NCBI GenBank assembly: GCA_946407015.1
Contig: CAMJML010000007.1
Span: 62,001-126,000, forward strand
Length of the DNA stretch: 64,000 bases
Reading direction: 5' to 3'
DNA from: an uncultured Selenomonadales bacterium
GTDB taxonomy: Bacteria > Bacillota > Negativicutes > DSM-1736 > Dendrosporobacteraceae
Shown here: in pieces, positions 8,184 through 17,231 of the stretch
How positions within the stretch are numbered: position 1 is the stretch's first letter
Layout: the number at the start of each line of letters is the position of its first letter
The notes under the pieces: model-generated
What the model saw: the letters and a program-made list of their open reading frames with translations, nothing else
The model's database searches: none
What the model was told of the DNA's origin: nothing
Position numbers and translations under genes: made by a program

Positions 8184-8954
8184 TTGCGGATTACGGCATT
8201 GGGAGTTGGCGGCGCATTTTCCGACCGCTTTTATCATACCAATTATTTACTCGATCTTTCCGGTTACCGGCTGCTGATTGATGCGGGGACCACACTGCGT
8301 TACAGCCTAAGGTCAGCCGGTTACAAGCCTGCAGATATTGATGCAATTGTTCTTACCCATTTTCACTCTGATCATGTGGGCGGCCTGGAAGAGTTTGCTC
8401 AGCGCTGCCGTTATCTATACCATTACCGGCCGGCCATTTATGTTATGCCGGATCAGTATGCCTTATTATCAAGCCTTTTTTCTCTACACGGTACTAAACC
8501 TGAGGATTATTTTAATGTTCATATTGTACAAGCGGACGGGATTATTCAGCTTCATCATAGTAATACGATCCGTTACCTATTGGCCTATCATTCAACAATT
8601 GGCTTACATGCTGAGGTAACCAGCAATTATGGGATCATGATTCACCGGGTAGATGAAGCGAAACAGACAGCAAAGGTCGTATTTACCGGCGATATCGGAC
8701 CTATTGAGCAAGCCGGGTTTAGCCCGCTGGTGGCTGATGAAGCAACCTTGGCCGTCTTTCACGATTGTCAGACAAGCAGCAGTCCTTCTGCCTCACATCC
8801 CACCCTGGAGCAATTAAAGACTTGTTATCCCACTGAACTGCGCAACAAAATTTACGTGATTCACTATGGAGATAATATTGAAGATTGGCGAACCTGTATC
8901 CAAAATGCCGGGTTTTGCATTGCCCGTCAGGGGGAAATATTTGAATGGGAGTAA
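8184..8954 (+). CDS. MBL-fold hydrolase, RNase Z-like branch
   Basis: The protein of about 256 residues has LTHFHSDHVGGL (HxHxDH), FTGDIG and a late HYGD. The beginning (TALGVGGAF ... NYLLDLSGYRLLIDAG) resembles the RNase Z/ElaC-like and PhnP-like branch. It lacks the exosite arm of tRNase Z, so tRNA processing is unlikely and the substrate is unknown. Start choice: a GTG at 8175 overlaps the AAGGAG site itself; TTG 8184 has correct spacing (8 nt) and is preferred. The gene stands 114 nt upstream of moaA on the same strand. Confidence 0.82.
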   Translation: MRITALGVGGAFSDRFYHTNYLLDLSGYRLLIDAGTTLRYSLRSAGYKPADIDAIVLTHFHSDHVGGLEEFAQRCRYLYHYRPAIYVMPDQYALLSSLFSLHGTKPEDYFNVHIVQADGIIQLHHSNTIRYLLAYHSTIGLHAEVTSNYGIMIHRVDEAKQTAKVVFTGDIGPIEQAGFSPLVADEATLAVFHDCQTSSSPSASHPTLEQLKTCYPTELRNKIYVIHYGDNIEDWRTCIQNAGFCIARQGEIFEWE

Positions 8955-9068
8955 TTCATGAACTTCGTTTCGGGATGGCGGATGATCTGCTTTAAAAGCC
9001 TTCCTTTACAATGTCTGCCTGTTTATGCTACAGTCTAGTTAAGAGGGACTGTCTAAAGGGGATAGCAC

Positions 9069-10037
9069 ATGGACGGCTTATATGATGCGCAGGGAAGACA
9101 TATTCATTACTTACGTGTTTCAGTGACCGATCGATGCAATTTCCGTTGTCGGTATTGTATGCCTGGAAGGGATATTGAGTGGCTTGCGCCGGATCAGATT
9201 CTGCGCTATGAGGAACTGCTGAGAATCATCCGGGTGTTTGTACGGCTGGGCGTTGACAAGGTGCGTATTACTGGCGGTGAACCATTAATGCGGAAGAATA
9301 TCTTGAGCTTTCTTGGCAATGTAGCGGAGATTCCAGGGATTAACGAACTCGTTTTAACCACCAATGGCAGTCTGCTTGAGCAGTATGCTTGTGGCCTAAA
9401 ACAAGCAGGAGTCCGGCGGATCAATGTTAGTTTGGACACCCTTAACCCCAGTCGGTTTACGGATCTGGCCGGCCAGGATCAGCTTGACCAAGTGCTGGCA
9501 GGCCTCGATAAAGCACAGGCGGTCGGGTTGTCAGTCAAAATTAATATGGTTGTGATGAAAGCTGTCAACTCGGATGAATTGGCCGACTTTGCTGCTCTAA
9601 CGCTTCAGCATCCCTATCAAGTGCGTTTTATTGAATATATGCCATTTGGTTCTGAAAGCAATCGGCTTTTAACGGCAAACGAAATGAAAGAACAGTTAAG
9701 TACGGCAGGTTATACCAGACTGGTTCCGGAAACAAGCGATGAATCGGTCGCTCAGATTTACCGCCTCCCCGGGGCCTTGGGAACGATCGGTTTTATCACC
9801 CCAATATCCCGTCATTTCTGTCATACTTGCAATCGGATTCGGCTTACCGCGGATGGATGCCTAAAACCTTGTTTATTATCCAATCAGGAATATTCGTTGC
9901 GGGAATTACTGCGATCAGGGATTTCTGACAGCGAATTGATGATACGAATGAAAGATATTGTTTTTCATAAGCCTGCTCAGCATCAACTTGATGCAAACCA
10001 TAAAAGCCATCGAACGATGTCTCGGATTGGTGGTTAG
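9069..10037 (+). CDS. moaA: GTP 3',8-cyclase MoaA
   Basis: The 322-residue radical SAM enzyme has the N-terminal cluster motif CNFRCRYC (C-x3-C-x2-C), GGEPLMR, and the C-terminal cluster CHTCNRIRLTADGCLKPC (C-x2-C-x13-C). It ends in the catalytic GG tail. MoaA converts GTP to the cyclic intermediate used by MoaC for cyclic pyranopterin in molybdenum cofactor synthesis. It is an orphan here: moaC, moaE and mog are not adjacent. The enzyme fits the molybdenum hydroxylases at 29-36 kb. A weak promoter (TTTACA, 18 nt, TACAGT) may lie near 9008-9037. Confidence 0.95.
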   Translation: MDGLYDAQGRHIHYLRVSVTDRCNFRCRYCMPGRDIEWLAPDQILRYEELLRIIRVFVRLGVDKVRITGGEPLMRKNILSFLGNVAEIPGINELVLTTNGSLLEQYACGLKQAGVRRINVSLDTLNPSRFTDLAGQDQLDQVLAGLDKAQAVGLSVKINMVVMKAVNSDELADFAALTLQHPYQVRFIEYMPFGSESNRLLTANEMKEQLSTAGYTRLVPETSDESVAQIYRLPGALGTIGFITPISRHFCHTCNRIRLTADGCLKPCLLSNQEYSLRELLRSGISDSELMIRMKDIVFHKPAQHQLDANHKSHRTMSRIGG

Positions 10038-10048
10038 CATGAATGAAT

Positions 10049-10078
10049 AAAACAGCCTTTTAAAGGCTGTTTTTATTT
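10049..10078. terminator. Bidirectional terminator between moaA and the PrpR-type regulator
   Basis: A near-perfect inverted repeat (10049-10060 and 10062-10073) is flanked by A- and T-runs. It overlaps the stop of the minus-strand gene. Confidence 0.85.
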
Positions 10079-11938
10079 TATCTGCAAACGTTTTAATTTA
10101 CGCCATAAAGTGGAACGGCTGATGCCGAGGAGTTGAGCGGCTTGCGTGTATTTTCCTTTTGTTGCAAGGAGCGCTTTTTGGATTTCGGCTAATTCATCCG
10201 GAATTATGGGAGAAGCAGCAAGAGGGACGGAAGGCCTTTCCAGCATAAGATGAATGATGGCGGCGTCAATGACTTCGTGGGTATGAACGGCAATCACCCG
10301 TTCAATAACATTTTTTAGTTCACGGATATTTCCCGGCCAGCTATATTGTGCTAGGGCCGTAATGGCAGAAGGAGCCAGTTTCAAGCGCGATTTCATGATT
10401 CCGGAATATTCTTTTAAGAAATAATCAGCTAATAGAGGAATATCCTTTTTTCGTTCTCGCAGTGGCGGTATTTTTAGCTGTAAAACGTTGAGACGGTAAT
10501 AGAGATCCGCGCGGAACTTGTTTTCCTGGACAAGATTCATTAAATTTTTGTTGGTGGCAGCAATCACACGGACCTGAATCGGGATGATCTTGTCACTGCC
10601 CAGCCGCATGACTTTTCTTTCCTGGAGGACACGCAACAATTTACTTTGAATGAGAATATCCATTTCAGCGATTTCATCAAGAAAGATCGTTCCTCCATGC
10701 GCCAGTTCGAACAGCCCTGGTTTTCCTTTAGGGTTGGCACCGGTAAAAGCCCCACCGGCGTAGCCGAAAAGTTCACTTTCCAGGATTTGCGCAGGTAAAG
10801 CAGCGCAATTAATAGCCACAAAGGGACCTTGCCGGCAATTGCTGTAGTGATGGATGCTCTGGGCAAAGACCTCTTTTCCTGTTCCTGTTTCTCCGAGCAG
10901 TAAAATGTTGGAGTTGGTCAGGGAAAACTTTTTGGCGATAGCTAATGTTTGTTTTATCTCAATGCTGGTAGCTTCTATGTCTTTGAAGTAAAAACTGGCG
11001 ATATGTCCGGATGCATAGATTCGCTGCCGGACTCGAGCTTCCATTTGCTGAATTTGGCTGACATCCTGAAAGGTGACAACAGCACCAACCGCTTTCTGAT
11101 TTACTAAAATAGCAACTTTATTACAAACAACATCAACCTCATTGATATTAGAAATTTGCCCCAAATCATCCTTGCCGGTATGAATAACTTCCTGAAGATT
11201 AAGTTCCGGCCAAAAGGTGGTAATCTTTTTCCCGATAGATGTTTTTGCGCTAATTCCGGTAATTCGTTCGGCTATGGGATTAAAGAAAGTAATTCGGTTA
11301 TACCGGTCAACCGAAATGATTCCTTCATAAGCATAATCAAGAACGGCTCGAAAGAGACTGGTTTTGGTTTTTTCCAGATTGCGTGCATGAGCAATCCTTT
11401 TAGCTTCCTGAGCCGCTTGCAGCATGCCTTCAACACCACTGTCCATCAGCTCAAACGGGTAATGGTGTTTTCTAGCTGCTAATTTGGTGATAAAACCGCC
11501 AATCACAACCTGAGCACCCTCCTGAAAAGCTTGTAAAACCCGAGGCTCAGCCTCCTGCTCGGCATAGATGGGATAGAGGCGGATATCAACCTCTAAAATT
11601 TTACCAAGATTTTCGATTCCTTGAAGCATAGAAGGAAAAGCGACAGCGCCGATACATTTTCCGTGTGCTTTTGCTTTTTCGACACTGCGGATAATGTCAA
11701 AGCCTGTTATAGGGACTTCAACAAGGGTGACCGGTAAATTCGCTCTTTGGATCGCAATGGCGGTTGCGCCGCGGGTAATGATAATTTCAGTCCCGTTGGC
11801 AATATAAGATTCGGCTTTCTGGACTCCTTCGCTGATTAAGCCTTTCACTAGTTTGATGTCGTTATAAGGTTCTTTAAAGGCTGTACGGGCAATTTCCAGC
11901 ATACTGTCATCGGGAGCAATAAAAGTAATTTGAGTCAT
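10073..11938 (-). CDS. PrpR-type sigma-54-dependent transcriptional activator
   Basis: The 621-residue enhancer-binding protein has an N-terminal PrpR_N sensor (about 10-165, IIITRGATAIAIQ and VPITGFDIIRS), a PAS domain (about 192-300), an AAA+ domain with Walker A GETGTGKE (349-356), the sigma-54 contact GAFTGA (396-401) and FLDE, and a Fis-type helix-turn-helix at the end (AAQLLGISRSTLWRKL). PrpR_N usually binds an organic-acid effector. ATG 11938 has AAAGGAG upstream; a longer frame to 12166 has no site. It is divergent from a DASS transporter that has a sigma-54 promoter, so that transporter is its probable target. Confidence 0.93.
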   Translation of the reverse strand: MTQITFIAPDDSMLEIARTAFKEPYNDIKLVKGLISEGVQKAESYIANGTEIIITRGATAIAIQRANLPVTLVEVPITGFDIIRSVEKAKAHGKCIGAVAFPSMLQGIENLGKILEVDIRLYPIYAEQEAEPRVLQAFQEGAQVVIGGFITKLAARKHHYPFELMDSGVEGMLQAAQEAKRIAHARNLEKTKTSLFRAVLDYAYEGIISVDRYNRITFFNPIAERITGISAKTSIGKKITTFWPELNLQEVIHTGKDDLGQISNINEVDVVCNKVAILVNQKAVGAVVTFQDVSQIQQMEARVRQRIYASGHIASFYFKDIEATSIEIKQTLAIAKKFSLTNSNILLLGETGTGKEVFAQSIHHYSNCRQGPFVAINCAALPAQILESELFGYAGGAFTGANPKGKPGLFELAHGGTIFLDEIAEMDILIQSKLLRVLQERKVMRLGSDKIIPIQVRVIAATNKNLMNLVQENKFRADLYYRLNVLQLKIPPLRERKKDIPLLADYFLKEYSGIMKSRLKLAPSAITALAQYSWPGNIRELKNVIERVIAVHTHEVIDAAIIHLMLERPSVPLAASPIIPDELAEIQKALLATKGKYTQAAQLLGISRSTLWRKLKRLQIK

Positions 11939-12058
11939 GGTAACTCCTTTGCTTTGAAACGTTTTGCGACATAAGATGGTTTCATTATAGAACCCAAACA
12001 ACCGATAGGCAAATAGAAATTTCCCTATATTGTTCATTTGAATTGCAATGTATTGAGA

Positions 12059-12071
12059 CGTTTCTGAAACG
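12059..12071. promoter_or_regulatory. Candidate upstream activating site for the PrpR-type activator
   Basis: The perfect palindrome CGTTTC-n-GAAACG lies about 75 nt upstream of the sigma-54 promoter, the usual enhancer distance. A related sequence (GAAACGTTTT) lies just upstream of the activator's own start (near 11955). Binding by the neighbour regulator is inferred. Confidence 0.55.
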
Positions 12072-12142
12072 AAATGCAACAAAAACTCCTGATGTGTGAG
12101 CTGAGTTGTTTGATAATGCCTGGAATGACGGCTTTCCACGGT

Positions 12143-12158
12143 TTGGCATACTTTTTGC
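12143..12158 (+). promoter_or_regulatory. Sigma-54 (-24/-12) promoter of the carboxylate operon
   Basis: TTGGCATACTTTTTGC matches TGGCAY-N5-TTGC, with GG at 12145-12146 and GC at 12157-12158, exactly 12 nt apart. It points at the DASS transporter gene, about 70 nt downstream. A small hairpin (CGACAG/CTGTCG) follows in the leader. Confidence 0.85.
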
Positions 12159-12228
12159 GATAACAAATCAGCGACAGGGCGACTGTCGAAAACAATGGAG
12201 TTATTTTTTTTCAGAGAGGAGAAGATTC

Positions 12229-13629
12229 ATGAAGCAATTGACTAGGGGCTTGATTGCATTGGCTATCGGGGCAGTGATTTGGCTGATTCCTGTTCCTGAG
12301 GGCCTTCAGGCTGAGGCTTGGCATTTATTTGCCATCTTTGTGGCGACCATTGCGGGATTTATTTTGCAACCATTACCAATTGGGTCTATCGCATTTATTA
12401 GCATTACCTTTACGGCGTTGACCGGAGTTTTGAAAGCTGCGGATGTATTATCGGGATTTAGCGCCACCAATATGTGGCTCATCGTATCCGCTTTTTTATT
12501 TTCGAAGGGATTTATCAAAACCGGATTGGGGCGGCGAATTTCATATATGCTTATTGCCAGGCTAGGAGATCGGACACTGAAGTTAGGCTATATTTTAGCT
12601 TTAAGCGAATTGATTATTTCACCGGCGACTCCTTCTAACACGGCGCGTGGCGGTGGTATTATTTTTCCGATTGCCCGCAGCCTGTCCAGTGCTTTTCAGT
12701 CAGAACCGGGCCCGACGGCAAATCGCATGGGGGCTTTTCTCATGCAAATTGGATATCAGGGCAATGTCATTACATCCGCCATGTTTATGACCGCTATGTC
12801 TGGTAATCCGGTGATTGTTCTGTTGGCTGCTAAAGCGCTGAATATTGATATTAGCTGGGGATTATGGGCAGCGGCTGCGATTGTTCCCGGCCTATTGTCC
12901 CTGCTGGTCATTCCTTATTATCTATATAAGTGCTATCCACCTGAAATTACTCATACTCCTACCGCAAAATCACTGGCTTTGACTGAATTGGAAGTCATGG
13001 GAAGCATGTCTTTTGGTGAAAAAGTGGTTGCCGGCGTTTTTACCGGAGCGTTATTATTATGGGGAACGTCACAATATACCTCCCTGGACGCTACAGTAGT
13101 GGCTATGATGGCCGTGTCTGCTATGCTCATGACCCGAGTGCTGGAATGGAAGGATGTATTGGAAGAGAAGGGGGCTTGGGATACGTTTATCTGGATGGGA
13201 AGCCTGGTTGGGTTAGCTAATTTTTTATCCAAATTGGGCTTTATTCCTTGGCTTGCCAAAGTTGTTAGCGCCAATATGGCAGGGATATCCTGGATACCGG
13301 CTTTATTGCTCATTATTGCAATTTATGTTTATACCCATTATGGCTTTGCCAGTATGGTTGCTCATATTGTCGCGATGTATTCGGCTTTTATTACTGTGGC
13401 AACAGCCTTAGGAGCCCCTCCTTATCTGGCAGCATTATCCTTGGCGTTCATGTCGAGTCTGTGTGGTTCATTAACCCATTATGCAGCCGGTCCGGCTCCT
13501 ATCTATTTTGGTGCTGGATATATTGATCAAAAAACGTGGTGGCAGCAAGGTTTTGCTATATCTGTCATTAATCTGGTTATTTGGGTGGGAATCGGATCAT
13601 TCTGGTGGAAGCTTCTCGGGTTGTGGTAA
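12229..13629 (+). CDS. DASS (SLC13) family carboxylate/sodium symporter
   Basis: The 466-residue protein has about 12 membrane segments. It begins with the usual LIALAIGAVIWLIPVPEGL and contains SPATPSNTARGG, one of the SNT signatures that bind sodium and substrate in VcINDY-like transporters. The second signature region includes SLCGSLTHYAAGPAPIYFG near the end. This subgroup (2-oxoglutarate/malate translocator, CitT, TtdT) moves di- or tricarboxylates. AGAGGAG precedes the ATG. It follows a sigma-54 promoter and leads into an aconitase-type hydratase, so it probably imports the substrate of that enzyme. Confidence 0.92.
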   Translation: MKQLTRGLIALAIGAVIWLIPVPEGLQAEAWHLFAIFVATIAGFILQPLPIGSIAFISITFTALTGVLKAADVLSGFSATNMWLIVSAFLFSKGFIKTGLGRRISYMLIARLGDRTLKLGYILALSELIISPATPSNTARGGGIIFPIARSLSSAFQSEPGPTANRMGAFLMQIGYQGNVITSAMFMTAMSGNPVIVLLAAKALNIDISWGLWAAAAIVPGLLSLLVIPYYLYKCYPPEITHTPTAKSLALTELEVMGSMSFGEKVVAGVFTGALLLWGTSQYTSLDATVVAMMAVSAMLMTRVLEWKDVLEEKGAWDTFIWMGSLVGLANFLSKLGFIPWLAKVVSANMAGISWIPALLLIIAIYVYTHYGFASMVAHIVAMYSAFITVATALGAPPYLAALSLAFMSSLCGSLTHYAAGPAPIYFGAGYIDQKTWWQQGFAISVINLVIWVGIGSFWWKLLGLW

Positions 13630-13666
13630 CCCGTATGGTTTCTGGATATAAAAAAGGAGGATTATC

Positions 13667-14920
13667 ATGCATGCTATTGAAAAACTATTAGCTGAAAAAG
13701 CCGGCAAGAAATTTGTGTCGACTGGTGAAATTATTAATTGTGAAGTTGATTTGGCTGGTATTAATGATTTGTATTTGCAAACAGTACGTTCTTTCTTTGA
13801 AATAGGAGGCAAAAGAGTTTATGATCCCAGTAAAATTATTATGTTCCTGGATCACTATGCTCCGCCGTCTACTATTATTCAAGCCGATAATCAAAAGCAG
13901 TTTCGTGAGTTTTGCTGGGATCAGGGCATTGACTTGCTGATGGATATTAATCAAGGGGTCTGCCACCAAGTATTGGCCGATAAAGGCTTGGTGCATCCGG
14001 GGCAGATCGTGGTAGTGACGGATTCTCATACAACAACCCATGGAGCCTTCGGTGCTTTTGGAACAGGTGTGGGAGCCACTGATTTGGCGACCATTTTACT
14101 TACCGGAAAATTGTGGTTTAGAGTTCCTGAAATTATCCGCATTCATCTTGAAGGTACAATCCCTCACGGGGTATATGCCAAAGATATTATCCTGCATGTG
14201 ATCGGTACGCTTGGGGCCGATTACGGTGTATATAAAGCAGTGGAATTTACCGGGACAGCCGTAGCGCAATTGAATATTTCGGAACGGATGGCACTATGTA
14301 ATATGTCAACTGAATTGGGAGCTAAAACAAGTTATATTCAGCCTGATGCGATTACTATGGATTATTTGAATCAGAAAGTTAGCCGCCCTTATAAAATCTA
14401 CCATACTGATGCCAATTATCAATATGCTGCCGAACATACTTTTTGTGTAGAAAAACTGCAGCCACAGCTGGCAGCTCCGTTTAGTGTTGATCGTGTAGCT
14501 GCGATTGAACAGTTTATTGGCCGGAAAGTAGACCAGGCTTATCTTGGTTCTTGTACAGGCGGACGTGTTCCGGATCTGGCGGTGGCAGCCAAAATCTTAG
14601 CAGGCAAAAAGATTCATTCCCGTACCCGTTTTGTTATTGTTCCGGCATCACAAGGGGTATTTCTGGAAGCTATGAAATTAGGTTATGTTCAGACTTTAGT
14701 TGAAGCTGGCGCTACCTTTGTAACTCCTGGGTGCGCCTGCTGCCTGGGGACCCATGAGGGAATGATTGCAGAGGGGGAAACTTGCATATCCTCAACTAAT
14801 CGAAACTTTCCGGGCCGCATGGGGCATACCAAGGGTGAAATCTTTCTGGGATCACCGGCTGCGGTGGCCGCTGCAGCTCTTGAAGGAAAAATTGTTGATC
14901 CTACTCAATATATTGATTAA
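13667..14920 (+). CDS. Aconitase-superfamily hydratase, large subunit (LeuC/DmdA-like)
   Basis: The 417-residue [4Fe-4S] subunit has GSCTGGR and TPGCACCLG, which supply the three cluster cysteines, and DSHTTTHGAFGAFG near the N-terminus. Length and motifs fit the LeuC/homoaconitase/DmdA group, which adds or removes water on malate derivatives such as 3-isopropylmalate, citramalate or 2,3-dimethylmalate. The context (DASS transporter, PrpR-type activator, no leuA or leuB) argues against leucine synthesis and for degradation of an imported acid. It lies 37 nt after the transporter with a good AAAGGAGG site. The exact substrate is unknown. Confidence 0.88.
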   Translation: MHAIEKLLAEKAGKKFVSTGEIINCEVDLAGINDLYLQTVRSFFEIGGKRVYDPSKIIMFLDHYAPPSTIIQADNQKQFREFCWDQGIDLLMDINQGVCHQVLADKGLVHPGQIVVVTDSHTTTHGAFGAFGTGVGATDLATILLTGKLWFRVPEIIRIHLEGTIPHGVYAKDIILHVIGTLGADYGVYKAVEFTGTAVAQLNISERMALCNMSTELGAKTSYIQPDAITMDYLNQKVSRPYKIYHTDANYQYAAEHTFCVEKLQPQLAAPFSVDRVAAIEQFIGRKVDQAYLGSCTGGRVPDLAVAAKILAGKKIHSRTRFVIVPASQGVFLEAMKLGYVQTLVEAGATFVTPGCACCLGTHEGMIAEGETCISSTNRNFPGRMGHTKGEIFLGSPAAVAAAALEGKIVDPTQYID

Positions 14921-14933
14921 GGAGCGAGTGGTA

Positions 14934-15449
14934 ATGGAAACTAAGGTTACAGGCCGGGCATTTGTTTTCGGCAAAAATATTGATACAGATCAAATTTATC
15001 CCGGGCGGTTTGTAGAATTTACTGACATTGAAGAGGTGGCAAAATACGCCATGGCAGGAGCCGATCCCAAATTAGTCCAAGAATTTGCAAAAGGGGATTT
15101 CATTGTGGCGGCTACCAACTTCGGCTGTGGTTCCAGCCGGGAGCATGCTGCCATTACCTTGAAAGCCATTGGCGTTGGGGCAGTTTTGGCTGAGTCTTTC
15201 GGCCGGATATTTTACCGCAATGCCATTAATGTCGGTGTACCGGTTATTGTATGCCCCGGTATCAGTACATTGGTTGCTAAAGGCGATCAGTTGACGGTGG
15301 ATATTGTATCCGGGCAAGTAAAAAATGAAACAACTGGGCAGATGATACAAGCTGAGCCTATTTCCGACTATATGCTGAATATCCTGACAAGTGGTGGGAT
15401 TAAGACCTTGATTAAAAAGGAACTAGAGCAAAAATGCGGTAGTCGGTAA
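14934..15449 (+). CDS. Aconitase-superfamily hydratase, small subunit (LeuD/DmdB-like)
   Basis: The 171-residue swivel-domain protein has the core motifs NIDTDQIYPGRF and NFGCGSSREHA, which contact substrate and close the active site over the cluster of the large subunit. The size (about 165-170) matches LeuD2/DmdB forms with a separate small subunit. It starts 13 nt after the large subunit gene, with AAGGAGCGAG between. It is the last recognised gene of the sigma-54 unit, since a hairpin follows. Confidence 0.9.
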   Translation: METKVTGRAFVFGKNIDTDQIYPGRFVEFTDIEEVAKYAMAGADPKLVQEFAKGDFIVAATNFGCGSSREHAAITLKAIGVGAVLAESFGRIFYRNAINVGVPVIVCPGISTLVAKGDQLTVDIVSGQVKNETTGQMIQAEPISDYMLNILTSGGIKTLIKKELEQKCGSR

Positions 15450-15483
15450 ATAGCTGTTGTTTGATTCACCAACGAGTACAAAG

Positions 15484-15506
15484 CCATAGTCCGGTACCGG
15501 ATTATG
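15484..15506 (+). terminator. Hairpin after the hydratase genes
   Basis: A self-complementary stretch around CCGGTACCGG with flanking CCATA/TATGG arms lies 34 nt after the stop, followed by a T-rich tail. Probable terminator. Confidence 0.6.
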
Positions 15507-15685
15507 GTTCTGTATATTTTATATCGTTATTTATGAAATGGGTGATTAATCGCATTCTTGGTAGTGTTATACAAGGCAGTTGACTGTTATACCTAGGTTG
15601 GATTTATGATGATCATACTGCCGGTTAATGCTGGGTCATATAATAAGCGTTTTTAGCCGGCTCTGCACGAAAGGGTGTGATCGGG

Positions 15686-16885
15686 ATGTCTGTGCAAAAT
15701 ATTGAAATAAAAAACTTGCTGATTCATTCTCTGCTGAAGGATTGTTCATTATCGGCCGTTTTGTCTGGAGTGATTGCGGTTACCGTTTCTTATGCCGGTC
15801 CACTTTTGATTATGTTTCAGGCAGCGCAGCTTGCTCACTTAAGTGATGCGGCGTTATCCTCCTGGATATGGGCTATCTCGCTCAGCAGCGGAATCCTTGG
15901 GCTGGGGCTCAGCGTCTGGTATAAAGCACCGGTTATTATTGCCTGGTCAACACCAGGGGCGGTCCTGCTAGTTTCAAGCTGGGCAGGTTATCCGTATTCT
16001 GATGCGATTGGTGCGTTTGTTTTATCGGCAATTATTACCATGATACTAGGGATAAGCGGTTTGTTTTCCACACTGATGAATCGAATTCCCCAGTCCATCA
16101 TAGCGGCTATGCTGGCGGGAATTTTACTCAAATTCGGAATTGATGTATTTATTGCCCTCAAGCAGCTGCCGGTTGTGGCCGCACCCATGATCGTCTGTTA
16201 CTTATTGGCGAAAAGGCTAATTCCACGATATTCCGTAGCCGTTACACTGATAACCGGTGTGCTATTCGCTTATACGTTGGGCTATGTCAACACCGCACCG
16301 ATTCATATTTCCCTGGTTGAGCCGACGATTACGCTGCCTACTTTCTCCTGGCAGGCCCTTATTGGATTGGGCATTCCTCTGTGTATTGTCACCATGACGG
16401 CACAAAACGCAACTGGAATAGGGGTGTTGAAAGTCGATGGCTATAACATACCGGCCAGTCCACTTATTACTACGACAGGGCTGGCTTCATTGGTGTTTGC
16501 TCCGTTCGGGTCCCATGGCATTAACCTGGCGGCGATCACAGCAGCCATTTGTACGGGCAAAGAAGCTCATCAGGATATCGATAAACGTTACATCGCCGGA
16601 ATTTCCTGCGGGGGTTTATATATTCTGGTGAGCTTCTTTGGCGGGACTATTTCCTCCGTTTTCTCAGCGCTGCCTGCCGCCTTGATCTCCGTGATTGCCG
16701 GATTGGCTTTATTCGGCTCTATTACATCCAGTCTGACGATCGCTATGGGTGCGAAAGATGATAAAGAAAGTGCCTTGATTACTTTTCTGGTGACAATTTC
16801 CGGAATTTCGATATTAGGGATTGGGTCAGCCTTCTGGGGATTGATCGCCGGAGTGGCAGCTAAGAGTCTGATGAGCAAGCGGTAA
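15686..16885 (+). CDS. BenE-type benzoate/H+ symporter family permease
   Basis: The roughly 399-residue protein has about 12 membrane segments, with SYAGPLLIMFQAA and WSTPGAVLL early and GLFSTLMNRIP and MTAQNATGIGVLKVDGY later, all typical of the BenE family. Members are named for benzoate uptake in proteobacteria, but substrates in anaerobes are largely untested. It may share the sigma-54 unit or have its own promoter; the 236-nt gap and hairpin favour its own. I chose ATG 15686 because AAGGG is 10 nt upstream; a GTG at 15677 overlaps that site. Confidence 0.88.
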   Translation: MSVQNIEIKNLLIHSLLKDCSLSAVLSGVIAVTVSYAGPLLIMFQAAQLAHLSDAALSSWIWAISLSSGILGLGLSVWYKAPVIIAWSTPGAVLLVSSWAGYPYSDAIGAFVLSAIITMILGISGLFSTLMNRIPQSIIAAMLAGILLKFGIDVFIALKQLPVVAAPMIVCYLLAKRLIPRYSVAVTLITGVLFAYTLGYVNTAPIHISLVEPTITLPTFSWQALIGLGIPLCIVTMTAQNATGIGVLKVDGYNIPASPLITTTGLASLVFAPFGSHGINLAAITAAICTGKEAHQDIDKRYIAGISCGGLYILVSFFGGTISSVFSALPAALISVIAGLALFGSITSSLTIAMGAKDDKESALITFLVTISGISILGIGSAFWGLIAGVAAKSLMSKR

Positions 16886-16919
16886 TTGTTGCTTTTTAGA
16901 TACTATGGCTGAGTTTGCA

Positions 16920-16963
16920 AAGACCGGTTATTGAAAAGGGCTATTTTTTCAATAACCGGTCTT
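16920..16963. terminator. Long hairpin downstream of the BenE-type gene
   Basis: A perfect 18-bp inverted repeat (16920-16937 with 16946-16963) has an 8-nt loop. Between it and the next gene (to 17231) I see only a promoter. Confidence 0.75.
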
Positions 16964-17156
16964 GTTATCATTTGACTGTTTCACCTGACTTCTTAGTTGT
17001 TCAAAGCTTATTGCCGGGAAATGAGAGCGGACCATTCTTGGGTAGTCAAGTCAAATTCCCCATACTGCAAGTGAATGAGTGAAGGGGAGCCATTCAAAAA
17101 ACAAAAAGGTTCTTATGGCAGCCATGGAGCCGAATTGGCCTAGTGTGGGGCTTCTA

Positions 17157-17185
17157 ATGACAAAAAATGTCGAAATTGATATAAT
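17157..17185 (+). promoter_or_regulatory. Sigma-70-type promoter of the diguanylate cyclase gene
   Basis: ATGACA (17157-17162, five of six matches to TTGACA) and TATAAT (17180-17185) are 17 nt apart. They lie about 45 nt upstream of the start codon. Confidence 0.7.
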
Positions 17186-17231
17186 TTGTTGTAGAATACA
17201 ATATTTCTATCAGCGAAAGGGTACACAATCT

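Noticed and set aside
13667-15449. Leucine biosynthesis leuCD
   Set aside because: No leuA, leuB or ilv genes are adjacent, and the genes follow a sigma-54 promoter and a carboxylate transporter.
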